Part shown: piece after piece, positions 44,153-53,601 of the stretch
How the letters are laid out: each line of letters begins with the position of its first letter
Position numbering within the stretch: the stretch's first letter is position 1
Source of the DNA: Jutongia huaianensis
Lineage (GTDB): Bacteria; Bacillota; Clostridia; Lachnospirales; Lachnospiraceae
Assembly: GCF_014384985.1 (NCBI RefSeq)
Contig: NZ_JACRSX010000002.1
Coordinates: 124,001 to 188,000 of the forward strand
Length of the DNA: 64,000 bases
Reading direction: 5' to 3'
Notes under the pieces: generated by a model
The model's input: only the letters and a program-made list of their open reading frames with translations
Told to the model about the DNA's origin: nothing
Database searches by the model: none
Translations under genes and position numbers: made by a program

Positions 44153-46279
44153 ATGAAAGTAACAAAAAGGGATGGCAGAATTGTAGATTATGACAGAAAC
44201 AAGATCATACTGGCGATTCAGAAGGCAAATGTAGAGGTAGACCGATACGAGCAGGTATCAGAGGAAACCATTGATTCCATCGTTGCCAGTATCGAAAATA
44301 AGAAAACGGATAACCTTATGGTAGAGGACATCCAGGATATGATCGAGCAGAAGCTTATGGCAGAGCGAAAGTATGAGCTGGCCAAGAAGTATATCATTTA
44401 TCGTTACACCAGAGAAATGGTCCGCCGTGCCAATACCACAGATGACTCGATCATGAGTCTGATCAAAAACAGCAATAAGGATGTAATGGAGGAAAACTCC
44501 AACAAAAATGCGTATATCGCTTCTACGCAGAGAGACCTGATCGCAGGTGAGGTATCCAAGGATCTGACAAAGCGCGTTCTGCTTCCGGAAAAGATCATTA
44601 AGGCACATGAAGAGGGCGTGATCCATTTTCATGATATGGATTATTATCTCCAGAGTATTTTTAACTGTTGTCTGATCAATATCGGAGATATGCTGGAAAA
44701 TGGAACCGTTATGAATGGTAAGCTGATCGAGAGTCCCAAAAGCTTCCAGGTTGCCTGTACTGTTATGACACAGATTATTTCAGCAGTTGCCAGCAGTCAG
44801 TATGGCGGACAGTCTGTGGATATCCGTCATCTGGGCAAATATCTTCGTAAGACCCGTGACAAATACGAGCGTCATTACAAAGAGAAATATGGTGATATTA
44901 TTTCGGATGAGATCAGAGAGCGTTTTATTGATGACCGTCTTCGTGATGAACTTCGCTCCGGTGTCCAGACGATTCAGTATCAGATCAATACACTGATGAC
45001 CACCAATGGGCAGTCTCCGTTTGTGACTTTATTCCTGAATCTTGACAAGGATGATCCTTATATTGAGGAAAATGCCATGATCATCGAGGAGATATTAAAG
45101 CAGCGCATTGAGGGAATTAAAAACGAAAAGGGTGTCTATGTGACGCCGGCTTTTCCAAAGCTGATCTATGTATTGGACGAGCATAACTGCCTGAAGGGCG
45201 GCAAGTACGATTATCTCACGAAGCTGGCGGTGAAGTGCAGTGCCAAGAGAATGTATCCGGATTATATTTCCGCAAAGATGATGCGGGAGAATTATGAGGG
45301 GAATGTATTTTCATGTATGGGCTGCCGCAGCTTCCTGACACCGTGGAAGGATGAAAATGGAGAGTTTAAATTTGAGGGAAGATTTAATCAGGGTGTTGTC
45401 AGCCTGAATCTGCCGCAGATCGGTATTCTGGCAGAGGGAGATGAGGAAAAGTTCTGGGCTCTTCTGGAGGAGCGTCTGGCACTTTGCTTTGAAGCTCTGA
45501 TGTGTCGTCATCATGCGCTGGAGGGAACTCTTTCCAATGTCAGCCCGATCCATTGGCAGTATGGTGCGATTGCCCGGTTAAAATCAGGAGAGACCATTGA
45601 CAAGCTTCTTCATGATGGATATTCGACGATATCTTTAGGATATATTGGATTATATGAGGTGACGAAACTGATGACAGGTGTGAGTCATACCGATCCGAAG
45701 GGAACGAATTTTGCTCTGCGCCTTATGAAACGTCTGCGTCTGGCATGCGATACATGGAAGCTGGAGACAGGGCTTGGCTTTGGCTTATATGGTACCCCGG
45801 CAGAAAGTCTTTGTTACCGTTTTGCTGAGATTGATAAGAAGCGTTTTGGGGAGATCAAGGATGTGACGGATAAGGGATACTATACCAACTCTTATCATGT
45901 GGATGTCCGGGAAAAGATTGATGCATTTGAGAAGTTCCGCTTTGAGAGCCAGTTCCAGAAGATTTCCTCCGGTGGAGCGATCTCCTATGTGGAGATTCCG
46001 AATATGCGCCACAATCTGGAAGCCCTGGAGGATGTGGTTCGATTTATTTATGATAATATCCAGTATGCGGAGTTTAATACAAAGTCCGATTACTGTCATG
46101 TATGTGGTTATGATGGAGAGATCATTATCAATGATGATCTGGAGTGGGAATGTCCACAGTGCCACAATAAGGATAAAAATAAAATGAATGTGACGAGACG
46201 TACCTGCGGTTATCTGGGAGAGAATTTCTGGAATGTAGGAAAAACAAAAGAGATCAACGCAAGGACGCTTCATTTGTAA
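44153..46279 (+). CDS. nrdD: anaerobic ribonucleoside-triphosphate reductase
   Basis: Reduces ribonucleoside triphosphates to deoxyribonucleotides without oxygen, using a glycyl radical. The 708-residue protein has an N-terminal ATP-cone (about 1-95, allosteric control), the class III catalytic body, a zinc site near the end (CHVCG and CPQC) and the glycyl-radical motif RRTCGYLG at about 687-694. The radical is made by NrdG, encoded at 47256. Two NrdR boxes over its promoter show that the NrdR repressor probably controls it. It ends with a 10-bp overlap with the convergent minus-strand gene. Confidence 0.96.
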   Translation: MKVTKRDGRIVDYDRNKIILAIQKANVEVDRYEQVSEETIDSIVASIENKKTDNLMVEDIQDMIEQKLMAERKYELAKKYIIYRYTREMVRRANTTDDSIMSLIKNSNKDVMEENSNKNAYIASTQRDLIAGEVSKDLTKRVLLPEKIIKAHEEGVIHFHDMDYYLQSIFNCCLINIGDMLENGTVMNGKLIESPKSFQVACTVMTQIISAVASSQYGGQSVDIRHLGKYLRKTRDKYERHYKEKYGDIISDEIRERFIDDRLRDELRSGVQTIQYQINTLMTTNGQSPFVTLFLNLDKDDPYIEENAMIIEEILKQRIEGIKNEKGVYVTPAFPKLIYVLDEHNCLKGGKYDYLTKLAVKCSAKRMYPDYISAKMMRENYEGNVFSCMGCRSFLTPWKDENGEFKFEGRFNQGVVSLNLPQIGILAEGDEEKFWALLEERLALCFEALMCRHHALEGTLSNVSPIHWQYGAIARLKSGETIDKLLHDGYSTISLGYIGLYEVTKLMTGVSHTDPKGTNFALRLMKRLRLACDTWKLETGLGFGLYGTPAESLCYRFAEIDKKRFGEIKDVTDKGYYTNSYHVDVREKIDAFEKFRFESQFQKISSGGAISYVEIPNMRHNLEALEDVVRFIYDNIQYAEFNTKSDYCHVCGYDGEIIINDDLEWECPQCHNKDKNKMNVTRRTCGYLGENFWNVGKTKEINARTLHL

Positions 46280-47103
46280 AGTGAAAAAGAAGTGGTTTCT
46301 GTCAGTGTGACAGGTATGGTAAAAATAGATTTTGAAACCTTACCGGATACGCTGGCAGATTGTTCTTTCAGAACCCCTTTTTTATTGATGCGACAGGTCA
46401 TTTTCAGGGAATCTACGGTGCCGGTGACATTTTTCAATTCCTCGGTGCTCATGGATGCCTGTTCGATGATCTGGCAGAAGTAATAGGATGCCGTTTCGCC
46501 GGACAGGGTAAATTCATATAAGGTATCACTGCCCTTAGGAGTCACCTTCATATCCTCAAGCTGGGAAGAGGCATCCTGCATAATATCCGAAACGAAGGTG
46601 ACCATGGAAAGAACTTCTTCCGGAGAACGCTCCGTCCGTGTCTTTTCTTTTCCGTTATTTGTGATATACCAGCCGTCCTTATAGGTGGAATGACTTTTTT
46701 CTGTCTTTCCCCTGGTGGTAGTTTTGGTGGTCATGTCGAGGTTTAAATGATCGCGGTCGTTGACGCCGGTTATAAGAGCATTGGCACTCATATGGCGTTT
46801 TCCTTTGATCAGCTTTCCTCTGAGATTGATGGAGGCATCGGTTTTTGCACGAAAAGAGGACTGGGACAACAGCTTTTCGAAGGAAAAATATACTTTCCCC
46901 TCAGGCGAACCGGGATCCGGTGTTTCAGAAACTTCCTGTGGATCGCTAGTGGCGGATGCCGGCTGTGATGAGACATTTTGACGGCCGGTGTCTTTGGGCG
47001 TGGCAGCACGGTGGTGCTGGTACAGACATACGCCCTCTATCAATAGAAGTAACGCAATAACGGCGAACGCAAAGTATTTTAAAGGTGTTGATTTTTTGTT
47101 CAT
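46270..47103 (-). CDS. membrane-anchored extracytoplasmic protein (DUF6612/LolA-like)
   Basis: A 277-residue protein with one N-terminal membrane segment (about 10-27), a Ser/Pro-rich linker and a beta-rich domain (about 70-277) with features of DUF6612-type proteins: FEKLLSQSSFRAKTDASINLRG, LNLDMTTKTTTRG, YKDGWYITNNGKEK. No lipobox is seen. Such proteins in clostridia are usually annotated as unknown. It sits between nrdD and nrdG on the opposite strand and converges on nrdD with a 10-bp overlap. AAGGAG precedes ATG 47103, which fixes the start; a longer frame to 47181 lacks a ribosome site. Confidence 0.7.
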   Translation of the reverse strand: MNKKSTPLKYFAFAVIALLLLIEGVCLYQHHRAATPKDTGRQNVSSQPASATSDPQEVSETPDPGSPEGKVYFSFEKLLSQSSFRAKTDASINLRGKLIKGKRHMSANALITGVNDRDHLNLDMTTKTTTRGKTEKSHSTYKDGWYITNNGKEKTRTERSPEEVLSMVTFVSDIMQDASSQLEDMKVTPKGSDTLYEFTLSGETASYYFCQIIEQASMSTEELKNVTGTVDSLKMTCRINKKGVLKEQSASVSGKVSKSIFTIPVTLTETTSFSLYK

Positions 47104-47181
47104 AGAGATCACTCCTTGTATGCTATATATTATGATGCTGCGGATTGCTTCGTTGCTATCTGCTTTTGACCCTTGCATCAT

Positions 47182-47210
47182 ATTATAATGTTATTTGACA
47201 GACAGGTCAA
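47182..47210 (-). promoter_or_regulatory. sigma-A promoter of the membrane-anchored gene
   Basis: On the minus strand, TTGACC and a perfect TATAAT with a 17-bp spacer, about 80 bp before the start codon. Confidence 0.75.
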
Positions 47211-47255
47211 AAAAATCAGAAAAATAATCGAAACCGGAAAAAGGAGACGACATAT

Positions 47256-47786
47256 ATGAATTACGCAGAGATAAAGAAATGTGATGTAGCGAACGGACCG
47301 GGAGTCAGGGTGTCTTTGTTTGTCAGTGGCTGTACTCATCACTGCAAAGAATGCTTTAATAAAGAGACTTGGGATTTTCAGTTTGGAAAGCCATTCACAC
47401 AGGATACGATCAATGAGATTCTGGAACTATTAAGTCCTGATTATATTAAAGGAATCACTCTGCTTGGAGGGGAGCCTATGGAGCAGGTGAACCAGCAGGG
47501 TCTTCTGCCGTTGCTGCGACAGATCCGGGAAAAGCTGCCGGACAAGACTGTGTGGTGTTTTACCGGATATGATTATGAAAAGGATGTTCTGGCCAGAATG
47601 GTACCGGAATGGGAGGAAACAAAAGAATTTCTTTCTTATCTGGATGTGCTGGTGGACGGAGAGTTTAAGATCGAACAGAAGGATTTGGGACTAATCTTTA
47701 AGGGGTCTGCCAACCAGAGAACGATCCTGGTGCAGGAGTCTCTCAGGGAAGGTCATATTGTATACTGGGATCCCCAAAATCCATAA
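47256..47786 (+). CDS. nrdG: anaerobic ribonucleotide reductase activating protein (radical SAM)
   Basis: Generates the glycyl radical on NrdD using S-adenosylmethionine and a 4Fe-4S cluster. The 176-residue enzyme has the cluster motif CTHHCKEC (CxxxCxxC) at about 26-33, the N-terminal KKCDVANGPGVRVSLFVSGC context and the GGEP-type motif LLGGEPMEQ near 72. It lies a kilobase after nrdD with an opposing gene between, so it is not in a simple nrdDG operon. No NrdR box or clear sigma-A promoter is visible just upstream. AAAGGAG precedes the ATG. Confidence 0.95.
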   Translation: MNYAEIKKCDVANGPGVRVSLFVSGCTHHCKECFNKETWDFQFGKPFTQDTINEILELLSPDYIKGITLLGGEPMEQVNQQGLLPLLRQIREKLPDKTVWCFTGYDYEKDVLARMVPEWEETKEFLSYLDVLVDGEFKIEQKDLGLIFKGSANQRTILVQESLREGHIVYWDPQNP

Positions 47787-47833
47787 GAATTTGATAAAAT
47801 TCTATGAAATCCCAAAGAAATGCCAAAAACGGC

Positions 47834-47862
47834 TTGAAATTTTAGGACAAGTCCGCTACAAT
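47834..47862 (+). promoter_or_regulatory. gap promoter
   Basis: TTGAAA and TACAAT with a 17-bp spacer. A leader of about 105 bases with several weak GC hairpins follows. Confidence 0.7.
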
Positions 47863-47974
47863 AATGAGTGGGTTGTGACTGCGAGGTAATCGGGCAGTTA
47901 TGAGAAATGCTTAATTACTGCACAGCGCCAGCAGTGACAGTATATTATAAATTATATTTTAGGAGGAATTAAAA

Positions 47975-48991
47975 ATGGCAGTAAAAGTTGCAATTAACGG
48001 TTTTGGTCGTATCGGACGTCTTGCTTTCAGACAGATGTTTGGTGCAGAGGGTTATGAAGTAGTAGCTATCAACGATCTGACAAGCCCAAAGATGCTTGCT
48101 CATCTGTTAAAGTATGATTCATCACAGGGTAAGTATGAGAAGGCTGATACAGTTTCAGCTGGAGAGGATTCCATCACAGTTGATGGTAAGGAGATTAAGA
48201 TCTATGCATTCCCTGATGCAAACAACTGCCCATGGGGCGAGCTTGGTGTAGACGTTGTTCTTGAGTGTTCAGGATTCTACACATCTAAGGAGAAAGCACA
48301 GGCTCATATCAACGCTGGTGCTCGTAAGGTTGTTATTTCTGCTCCTGCAGGAAATGATCTTCCTACTATCGTTTACAACACAAACCATGAGACACTTAAG
48401 GCTGAGGATAACATCATTTCTGCAGCTTCTTGTACAACAAACTGTCTTGCACCTATGGCTGACGCTCTTAACAAGTTTGCAGCTATCCAGTCTGGTATCA
48501 TGGTAACAATCCATGCTTACACAGGTGATCAGATGACTCTTGATGGTCCTCAGAGAAAGGGTGACCTCAGAAGATCTCGTGCAGCAGCAGTTAACATCGT
48601 TCCTAACAGCACAGGTGCTGCAAAGGCTATCGGTCTTGTAATCCCAGAGCTGAACGGAAAGCTCATCGGATCTGCACAGCGTGTTCCTACCCCTACAGGT
48701 TCTACAACAATCCTGACAGCTGTATGTAAGGGCTCTGATATCACAGTTGAGGGTATCAACGCAGCTATGAAGGCAGCAGCAAACGAGTCATTCGGTTACA
48801 ATGATGAGGAGATCGTATCTTCTGATATCGTTGGTATGAGATATGGTTCTCTGTTCGATGCTACTCAGACAATGGTAAACAAGGTTGCTGATGACCTCTA
48901 TGAGGTACAGGTAGTATCTTGGTATGATAATGAGAATTCTTACACATCTCAGATGGTAAGAACAATCAAGTACTTCTCAGAGCTTGCATAA
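47975..48991 (+). CDS. gap: glyceraldehyde-3-phosphate dehydrogenase, type I
   Basis: Oxidises glyceraldehyde 3-phosphate to 1,3-bisphosphoglycerate with NAD. The 338-residue protein has the Rossmann start [17 protein letters not shown], catalytic Cys153 in SCTTNCLAP, His in TIHAYTGDQ near 181 and the C-terminal [13 protein letters not shown]. Strong codon bias (GCT, GTT, CTT) fits high expression. It starts the glycolytic run gap-pgk-tpiA-gpmI, but a strong terminator separates it from pgk, so its transcript is largely monocistronic. Ribosome site TTAGGAGG. Confidence 0.97.
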   Translation: MAVKVAINGFGRIGRLAFRQMFGAEGYEVVAINDLTSPKMLAHLLKYDSSQGKYEKADTVSAGEDSITVDGKEIKIYAFPDANNCPWGELGVDVVLECSGFYTSKEKAQAHINAGARKVVISAPAGNDLPTIVYNTNHETLKAEDNIISAASCTTNCLAPMADALNKFAAIQSGIMVTIHAYTGDQMTLDGPQRKGDLRRSRAAAVNIVPNSTGAAKAIGLVIPELNGKLIGSAQRVPTPTGSTTILTAVCKGSDITVEGINAAMKAAANESFGYNDEEIVSSDIVGMRYGSLFDATQTMVNKVADDLYEVQVVSWYDNENSYTSQMVRTIKYFSELA

Positions 48992-49072
48992 TCTGATCTG
49001 AGGTGCTTAAGCCGGACAGGCTGTCGTCGTTGAATGACAGACAACACTCCGGTGCATTGGTTGATCCATGTA

Positions 49073-49107
49073 CGGGTCCGGTCTTTCATTGGACCGGGCT
49101 CGTTTTT
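49073..49107 (+). terminator. Rho-independent terminator of gap
   Basis: An 11-bp GC-rich stem (CGGGTCCGGTC against GACCGGGCTCG) followed by TTTTTC TTTT. Some readthrough to pgk is likely because no clear promoter is seen between here and pgk. Confidence 0.9.
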
Positions 49108-49205
49108 CTTTTCTTACGGACATCCGGAGGAAAGACTGCTTTAAAAAGAGCAAAACTCTTCTTCTGATATCCGGAAGAGAGATTAATGATTAGGAGGAAT
49201 GAAAC

Positions 49206-50417
49206 ATGTTAAATAAGAAATCTGTTGATGATATCAACGTAAAGGGCAAGAAGGTTCTTGTTCGCTGTGACTTCAATGTACCACTTGATGCAGACTTAAA
49301 TATTACTGACGAGAATCGTCTCGTAGCTGCTCTGCCTACTATCAAGAAGCTGATCGCTGACGGTGGACAGATCATTCTTTGTTCTCACCTTGGAAAGCCT
49401 AAGGGAGAGCCAAAGCCGGAGCTTTCTTTAGCACCTGTTGCAAAGAGACTTGCTGAGCTTCTGGGCCAGGAAGTAAAGTTTGCCGCTGATGCCAATGTTG
49501 TAGGCGACAATGCAAAGGCTGCTGTTGCAGCAATGAAGGACGGCGACGTTGTACTTCTTGAGAATACACGTTACAGAGCAGAGGAGACAAAGAACGGAGA
49601 GGCTTTCTCTGAGGAGCTTGCATCTCTTGCTGATGTATTTGTAAACGATGCATTCGGTACTGCTCACAGAGCACACTGCTCTAACGTAGGTGTTACAGAG
49701 TTCATCCGTAAGAAGGGTGGAGATTGTGCCGTTGGATATCTGATGCAGAAGGAGATCGACTTCCTTGGCAATGCAGTAAACAATCCGGAGCGTCCATTCG
49801 TAGCAATTCTTGGTGGTGCTAAGGTATCTTCTAAGATCTCTGTTATCGAGAACCTTCTTGACAAGGTTGACACACTGATCATCGGTGGTGGTATGGCTTA
49901 TACATTCATGGCTGCTCACGGTGAGGAAGTTGGTAAGTCACTTCTTGAGGAGGATTACAAGGAGTATGCACTGAAGATGGAGAAGAAGGCTGAGGAGAAG
50001 GGCGTTAAGCTTCTGATCCCTGTTGATACAACAGTTGCTGATGATTTCTCTAATGATGCAAACTTCAAGGTTGTTGGTCGTGGAGAGATCCCTGCAGATA
50101 TGGAAGGTCTTGATATCGGACCTAAGACGGCAGAGCTTTTTGCAAATGCAGTAGCCGGTGCTAAGACGGTTGTCTGGAACGGACCGATGGGCTGCTTCGA
50201 GATGCCAAACTTTGCAAAGGGTACGATTGCAGTTGCTGAGGCAATGGCTAAGCTTGAGGGTGCAACAACCATCATCGGTGGTGGTGACAGTGCCGCAGCA
50301 TGTAACCAGCTTGGATTCGGTGACAAGATGACTCATATCTCTACCGGTGGTGGAGCTTCTCTTGAGTTCCTTGAGGGTAAGGATCTTCCTGGTGTAGTTG
50401 CAGCAGATGATAAATAA
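49206..50417 (+). CDS. pgk: phosphoglycerate kinase
   Basis: Transfers phosphate from 1,3-bisphosphoglycerate to ADP, the first ATP-yielding step of glycolysis. The 403-residue protein has the family motif [13 protein letters not shown] near 16, the SHLGKP segment near 62 and the C-terminal nucleotide-binding GGGDSAAA near 360. Codon bias indicates high expression. Ribosome site TTAGGAGG lies 8 bp before ATG. tpiA follows after 26 bp in the same operon. Confidence 0.98.
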   Translation: MLNKKSVDDINVKGKKVLVRCDFNVPLDADLNITDENRLVAALPTIKKLIADGGQIILCSHLGKPKGEPKPELSLAPVAKRLAELLGQEVKFAADANVVGDNAKAAVAAMKDGDVVLLENTRYRAEETKNGEAFSEELASLADVFVNDAFGTAHRAHCSNVGVTEFIRKKGGDCAVGYLMQKEIDFLGNAVNNPERPFVAILGGAKVSSKISVIENLLDKVDTLIIGGGMAYTFMAAHGEEVGKSLLEEDYKEYALKMEKKAEEKGVKLLIPVDTTVADDFSNDANFKVVGRGEIPADMEGLDIGPKTAELFANAVAGAKTVVWNGPMGCFEMPNFAKGTIAVAEAMAKLEGATTIIGGGDSAAACNQLGFGDKMTHISTGGGASLEFLEGKDLPGVVAADDK

Positions 50418-50443
50418 TCAGATTCAGATAAGGAGATAGTACA

Positions 50444-51190
50444 ATGGCTAGAAGAAGAATTATTGCCGGCAACTGGAAAATGAACAAGACTCCTAGTGAG
50501 GCAGTTGCTTTAGTAAATGAGTTAAAGGATTTAGTAGTAAATGATGATGTGGATGTTGTTTACTGTGTACCTGCAATCGATATTGTTCCTGTCGTAGAGG
50601 CAGTAAAAGGCACAAACGTAGCAGTAGGTGCTGAGAATATGTACTTTGAGGAGAGCGGAGCTTACACAGGTGAGATCTCTGCACCAATGCTTGTAGATGC
50701 AGGCGTTAAGTATGTAATCCTTGGCCACTCTGAGCGTCGTGATTATTTCAAGGAGGATGATGTCCTTCTGAACAAGAAAGTTAAGAAGGCATTTGAGGCT
50801 GGTCTGACACCAATCCTTTGCTGTGGTGAGTCACTGGAGCAGAGAGAGCTGGGTGTAACAATGGACTGGATCCGTCTTCAGATCAAGTCTGACCTTGCAG
50901 GCGTTACTGCAGATCAGGTAAAGAGCATGGTAATCGCTTATGAGCCAATCTGGGCAATCGGAACCGGCAAGACTGCTACTTCTGATCAGGCACAGGAGGT
51001 ATGCAAGGGTATCCGTGACCTCATCGCTGAGATCTATGATACAGATACTGCAGAGGCAGTTCGTATCCAGTATGGTGGATCTATGAATGCCGGAAATGCA
51101 GCAGAGCTTCTTGCAAAACCGGACATCGATGGTGGTCTGATCGGTGGAGCTTCCCTGAAGGCTGATTTCGGTAAGGTAGTCAATGCGTAA
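50444..51190 (+). CDS. tpiA: triosephosphate isomerase
   Basis: Interconverts dihydroxyacetone phosphate and glyceraldehyde 3-phosphate. The 248-residue protein has Lys13 in AGNWKMNKT, catalytic His in [11 protein letters not shown] near 96 and the glutamate base in [14 protein letters not shown] near 166, followed by the loop 7 phosphate site [10 protein letters not shown]. It is cotranscribed with pgk and ended by a strong terminator. Confidence 0.98.
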   Translation: MARRRIIAGNWKMNKTPSEAVALVNELKDLVVNDDVDVVYCVPAIDIVPVVEAVKGTNVAVGAENMYFEESGAYTGEISAPMLVDAGVKYVILGHSERRDYFKEDDVLLNKKVKKAFEAGLTPILCCGESLEQRELGVTMDWIRLQIKSDLAGVTADQVKSMVIAYEPIWAIGTGKTATSDQAQEVCKGIRDLIAEIYDTDTAEAVRIQYGGSMNAGNAAELLAKPDIDGGLIGGASLKADFGKVVNA

Positions 51191-51230
51191 TTGAGAGACA
51201 TTTCGCCTAAATTGTTATAATACTTTTAAA

Positions 51231-51270
51231 TGCGGTTTGGAAGGTCCTTGACTTTCCGGACCGTATTTTT
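51231..51270 (+). terminator. Rho-independent terminator of the pgk-tpiA operon
   Basis: A 14-bp stem with G-U pairs (TGCGGTTTGGAAGG against CTTTCCGGACCGTA), a 7-base loop and a T run. Confidence 0.85.
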
Positions 51271-51331
51271 GTTTTCAGGACAGATGAGAGGCCTTTGCAC
51301 ATTTTCATAGCAGAGACGGGTGTTCTTGTTA

Positions 51332-51360
51332 TTGACGAATGAGAGGGAATCTTGTATACT
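51332..51360 (+). promoter_or_regulatory. gpmI promoter
   Basis: TTGACG and TATACT with a 17-bp spacer, about 88 bp before the start. Confidence 0.75.
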
Positions 51361-51447
51361 CAAGAATGGTAGAATAAAAAGACCGTTGCCGGTGCTGTGG
51401 CGCGGCGATCAGAGACAGAGACAGCACAGAAAAGAGGAATAGAGATT

Positions 51448-52992
51448 ATGAGTCAGAAACCAGTTGTATTAATGGTATTAGATGGTTATGGATTGAATGA
51501 TAAGGTTGAGGGAAATGCAATTGCTCAGGCAAAGACACCGGTGATGGACAAGCTGATGGCAGAGTATCCGTTTGTAAAGGGAAACGCCAGTGGTCTTGCA
51601 GTTGGTCTTCCGGATGGTCAGATGGGTAACTCTGAGGTTGGTCATATGAATATCGGTGCCGGCCGTGTCATTTATCAGGAGCTGACACGTATTTCCAAGT
51701 CTATTGATGATGGCGATTTCTTTGAGAATGAGGAGCTTTTAGCTGCCATTGAGAACGTCAAGAAGAATGGCTCAGATCTTCATTTATATGGTCTGCTTTC
51801 CGATGGTGGTGTACACAGTCACAATACACATCTGTACGGACTGCTGGAGATGGCTAAGAGAAATGGTGTAGAGAATGTTTATGTACATTGCTTCCTGGAT
51901 GGCCGTGATACACCTCCTGCATCCGGTAAGGAGTATGTAGAGCAGCTTCAGGCAAAGATTGACGAGATCGGTGTTGGCCACATTGCCAGCCTGCATGGAC
52001 GTTACTATGCAATGGATCGTGATACCAACTGGGATCGTGTAGAGAAGGCATATGCTGCTCTGGTATATGGCGAGGGCGAGAAGGCAGAGGATGCTGTTCA
52101 GGCAATGGCCGATTCCTATGCCAAGGATGTGACAGATGAGTTCGTAGTACCTACTGTCATTGAGAAGGACGGAAAGCCACTGGCTACCATTAAGGACGGT
52201 GATTCCGTAATCTTCTTTAACTTCCGTCCGGACCGTGCGAGAGAGATCACCCGCAGCTTCTGTGATGAGGAGTTTACAGGATTTGAGAGAAAGAAAGGTT
52301 TCCTGAAGCTGACATATGTCTGCTTTGTGGATTATGATGATACGATTGGCAACAAGCTGGTTGCATTCAAGAAAGAGTCTGTAGAGAATACATTTGGTGA
52401 GTTCCTTGCAGCCAATGGAAAGACACAGCTTCGTCTGGCGGAGACAGAAAAATATGCGCATGTTACCTTCTTCTTTAACGGTGGAGTTGAGGAGCCAAAC
52501 AAGGGAGAGGAGCGTTCTCTGGTAAAATCACCTTCCGTAGCAACTTACGATCTGCAGCCGGAGATGAGCGCCCCGGAGGTTAGCAGAAGATTGAATGAGG
52601 CGATTGGATCAGGCAAGTATGATGTGATCGTGATCAACTTCGCAAATCCGGATATGGTAGGCCATACAGGTGTGATTCCTGCAGCGATCAAGGCAGTCGA
52701 GGCAGTGGATGAGTGTGTTGGATCTGCAGTAGAGGCTGTTAAGAAAGCAGATGGCGTTCTGTTTATCTGTGCAGATCACGGAAATGCAGAGAAGATGATC
52801 GACTATGAGACCGGTGAGCCGCATACTGCTCATACAACCAACCCGGTTCCATTTATCCTTGTCAACTATGATGAGTCATATACTCTTCGAGAGGGTGGAT
52901 GTCTTGCAGATATTGCACCGACATTGATTCAGGTAATGGGTATGGAGCAGCCAAAGGAGATGACTGGCCAGTCACTTCTGATCAGAAAATAA
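51448..52992 (+). CDS. gpmI: 2,3-bisphosphoglycerate-independent phosphoglycerate mutase
   Basis: Converts 3-phosphoglycerate to 2-phosphoglycerate with a metal-bound phosphoserine intermediate. The 514-residue protein starts with VVLMVLDGYGLND (metal-binding Asp) and has the active-site serine in QMGNSEVGHMNIGAGR near residue 62, plus the alkaline-phosphatase-type metal sites MVGHTG and CADHGNAE. ATG 51448 follows AAGAGGAA; an upstream in-frame codon at 51397 adds residues that the family lacks. It has its own promoter, separate from pgk-tpiA. Confidence 0.97.
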   Translation: MSQKPVVLMVLDGYGLNDKVEGNAIAQAKTPVMDKLMAEYPFVKGNASGLAVGLPDGQMGNSEVGHMNIGAGRVIYQELTRISKSIDDGDFFENEELLAAIENVKKNGSDLHLYGLLSDGGVHSHNTHLYGLLEMAKRNGVENVYVHCFLDGRDTPPASGKEYVEQLQAKIDEIGVGHIASLHGRYYAMDRDTNWDRVEKAYAALVYGEGEKAEDAVQAMADSYAKDVTDEFVVPTVIEKDGKPLATIKDGDSVIFFNFRPDRAREITRSFCDEEFTGFERKKGFLKLTYVCFVDYDDTIGNKLVAFKKESVENTFGEFLAANGKTQLRLAETEKYAHVTFFFNGGVEEPNKGEERSLVKSPSVATYDLQPEMSAPEVSRRLNEAIGSGKYDVIVINFANPDMVGHTGVIPAAIKAVEAVDECVGSAVEAVKKADGVLFICADHGNAEKMIDYETGEPHTAHTTNPVPFILVNYDESYTLREGGCLADIAPTLIQVMGMEQPKEMTGQSLLIRK

Positions 52993-53014
52993 TTCGGCTA
53001 TTAAATGAAATGCG

Positions 53015-53037
53015 GGCAGATTTATAATAAATCTGCC
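53015..53037. terminator. perfect hairpin after gpmI
   Basis: A 10-bp perfect stem (GGCAGATTTA/TAAATCTGCC) with a 3-base loop, 22 bp after the stop codon. No U tract follows, so termination may be weak. Confidence 0.5.
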
Positions 53038-53055
53038 TGTGATAGAAAAAACTTC

Positions 53056-53084
53056 TTGAAATGATAGGATACTTGTGCTATCAT
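53056..53084 (+). promoter_or_regulatory. secG promoter
   Basis: TTGAAA and TATCAT with a 17-bp spacer. A 6-bp inverted repeat TGATAG/CTATCA lies within the spacer and overlaps the -10 box. Confidence 0.6.
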
Positions 53085-53149
53085 TAAGTAGTTGTTGTGT
53101 AACATCACAGCAGATCATTGTTACATTGGATTAAAGTGGAGGTTTTTTG

Positions 53150-53398
53150 ATGATTAACATTATTCATGGTATTTTATTAATTCTTTATATTATTGATTGT
53201 ATTGCATTGACGGTTGTTGTATTGATGCAGGAGGGAAAGCAGGCTGGTCTGACAGGTGCGATCAGTGGTGCAGCAGAGTCCTACTGGGGCAAGAACAAAG
53301 GTCGTTCCATGGAGGGCGGACTTGTACTGGCTACCAGAATTATGGCTGTGCTTTTCGTAGTATTTTCACTGCTTCTGAACCTCAAGATTTTCAGCTAA
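53150..53398 (+). CDS. secG: preprotein translocase subunit SecG
   Basis: Small subunit of the SecYEG export channel. The 82-residue protein has two transmembrane segments (about 2-24 and 57-79) and the typical cytoplasmic loop VVVLMQEGKQAGLTGAISGAAESYWGKNKGRSMEG. ATG 53150 has GGAGG at ideal distance; a TTG one codon earlier is less likely. The secG-rnr-smpB-ssrA order is conserved in Firmicutes. Confidence 0.95.
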   Translation: MINIIHGILLILYIIDCIALTVVVLMQEGKQAGLTGAISGAAESYWGKNKGRSMEGGLVLATRIMAVLFVVFSLLLNLKIFS

Positions 53399-53441
53399 GA
53401 TAATGGTTTCTTGCTGATGATCAGTACGATAGAGAAATTAT

Positions 53442-53476
53442 GCCGTCTCATGGGTATCTCCGTGAGGCGGTTTTTT
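53442..53476 (+). terminator. Rho-independent terminator after secG
   Basis: A 9-bp stem (GCCGTCTCA/TGAGGCGGT, G-U pairs) with a 12-base loop and a six-T run. No clear promoter is seen between it and rnr, so partial readthrough is likely. Confidence 0.85.
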
Positions 53477-53494
53477 GGAATTAAGAGGGATAAA

Positions 53495-53548
53495 GCGAAC
53501 GTGGTTCGCTTTGCGAACAAGGTTCGCTTTGCGAGCGCAGGTCGCTTT
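53495..53548. repeat. three 18-bp tandem repeats, each an inverted repeat
   Basis: Units GCGAACGTGGTTCGCTTT, GCGAACAAGGTTCGCTTT and GCGAGCGCAGGTCGCTTT follow without gaps. Each holds GCGAAC-like and GTTCGC-like arms, and the junctions (GTTCGCTTTGCGAAC) are palindromic too, so several alternative hairpins can form in the rnr leader. Origin and role unknown. Confidence 0.85.
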
Positions 53549-53601
53549 GCAGATTTGTGCCTGCGGTCCAAAGTTTGCGGACAGAGAAAGGAAAGAAGAC
53601 G

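Noticed and set aside
44008..44193. 61-residue open frame as a possible leader peptide before nrdD
   Set aside because: Its start lies upstream of the -10 box of the nrdD promoter, so it would not be on the transcript, and it overlaps the nrdD start in another frame.
51784..52461. 225-residue open frame antisense to gpmI
   Set aside because: It is an effect of codon bias in a highly expressed gene; no recognisable protein features.
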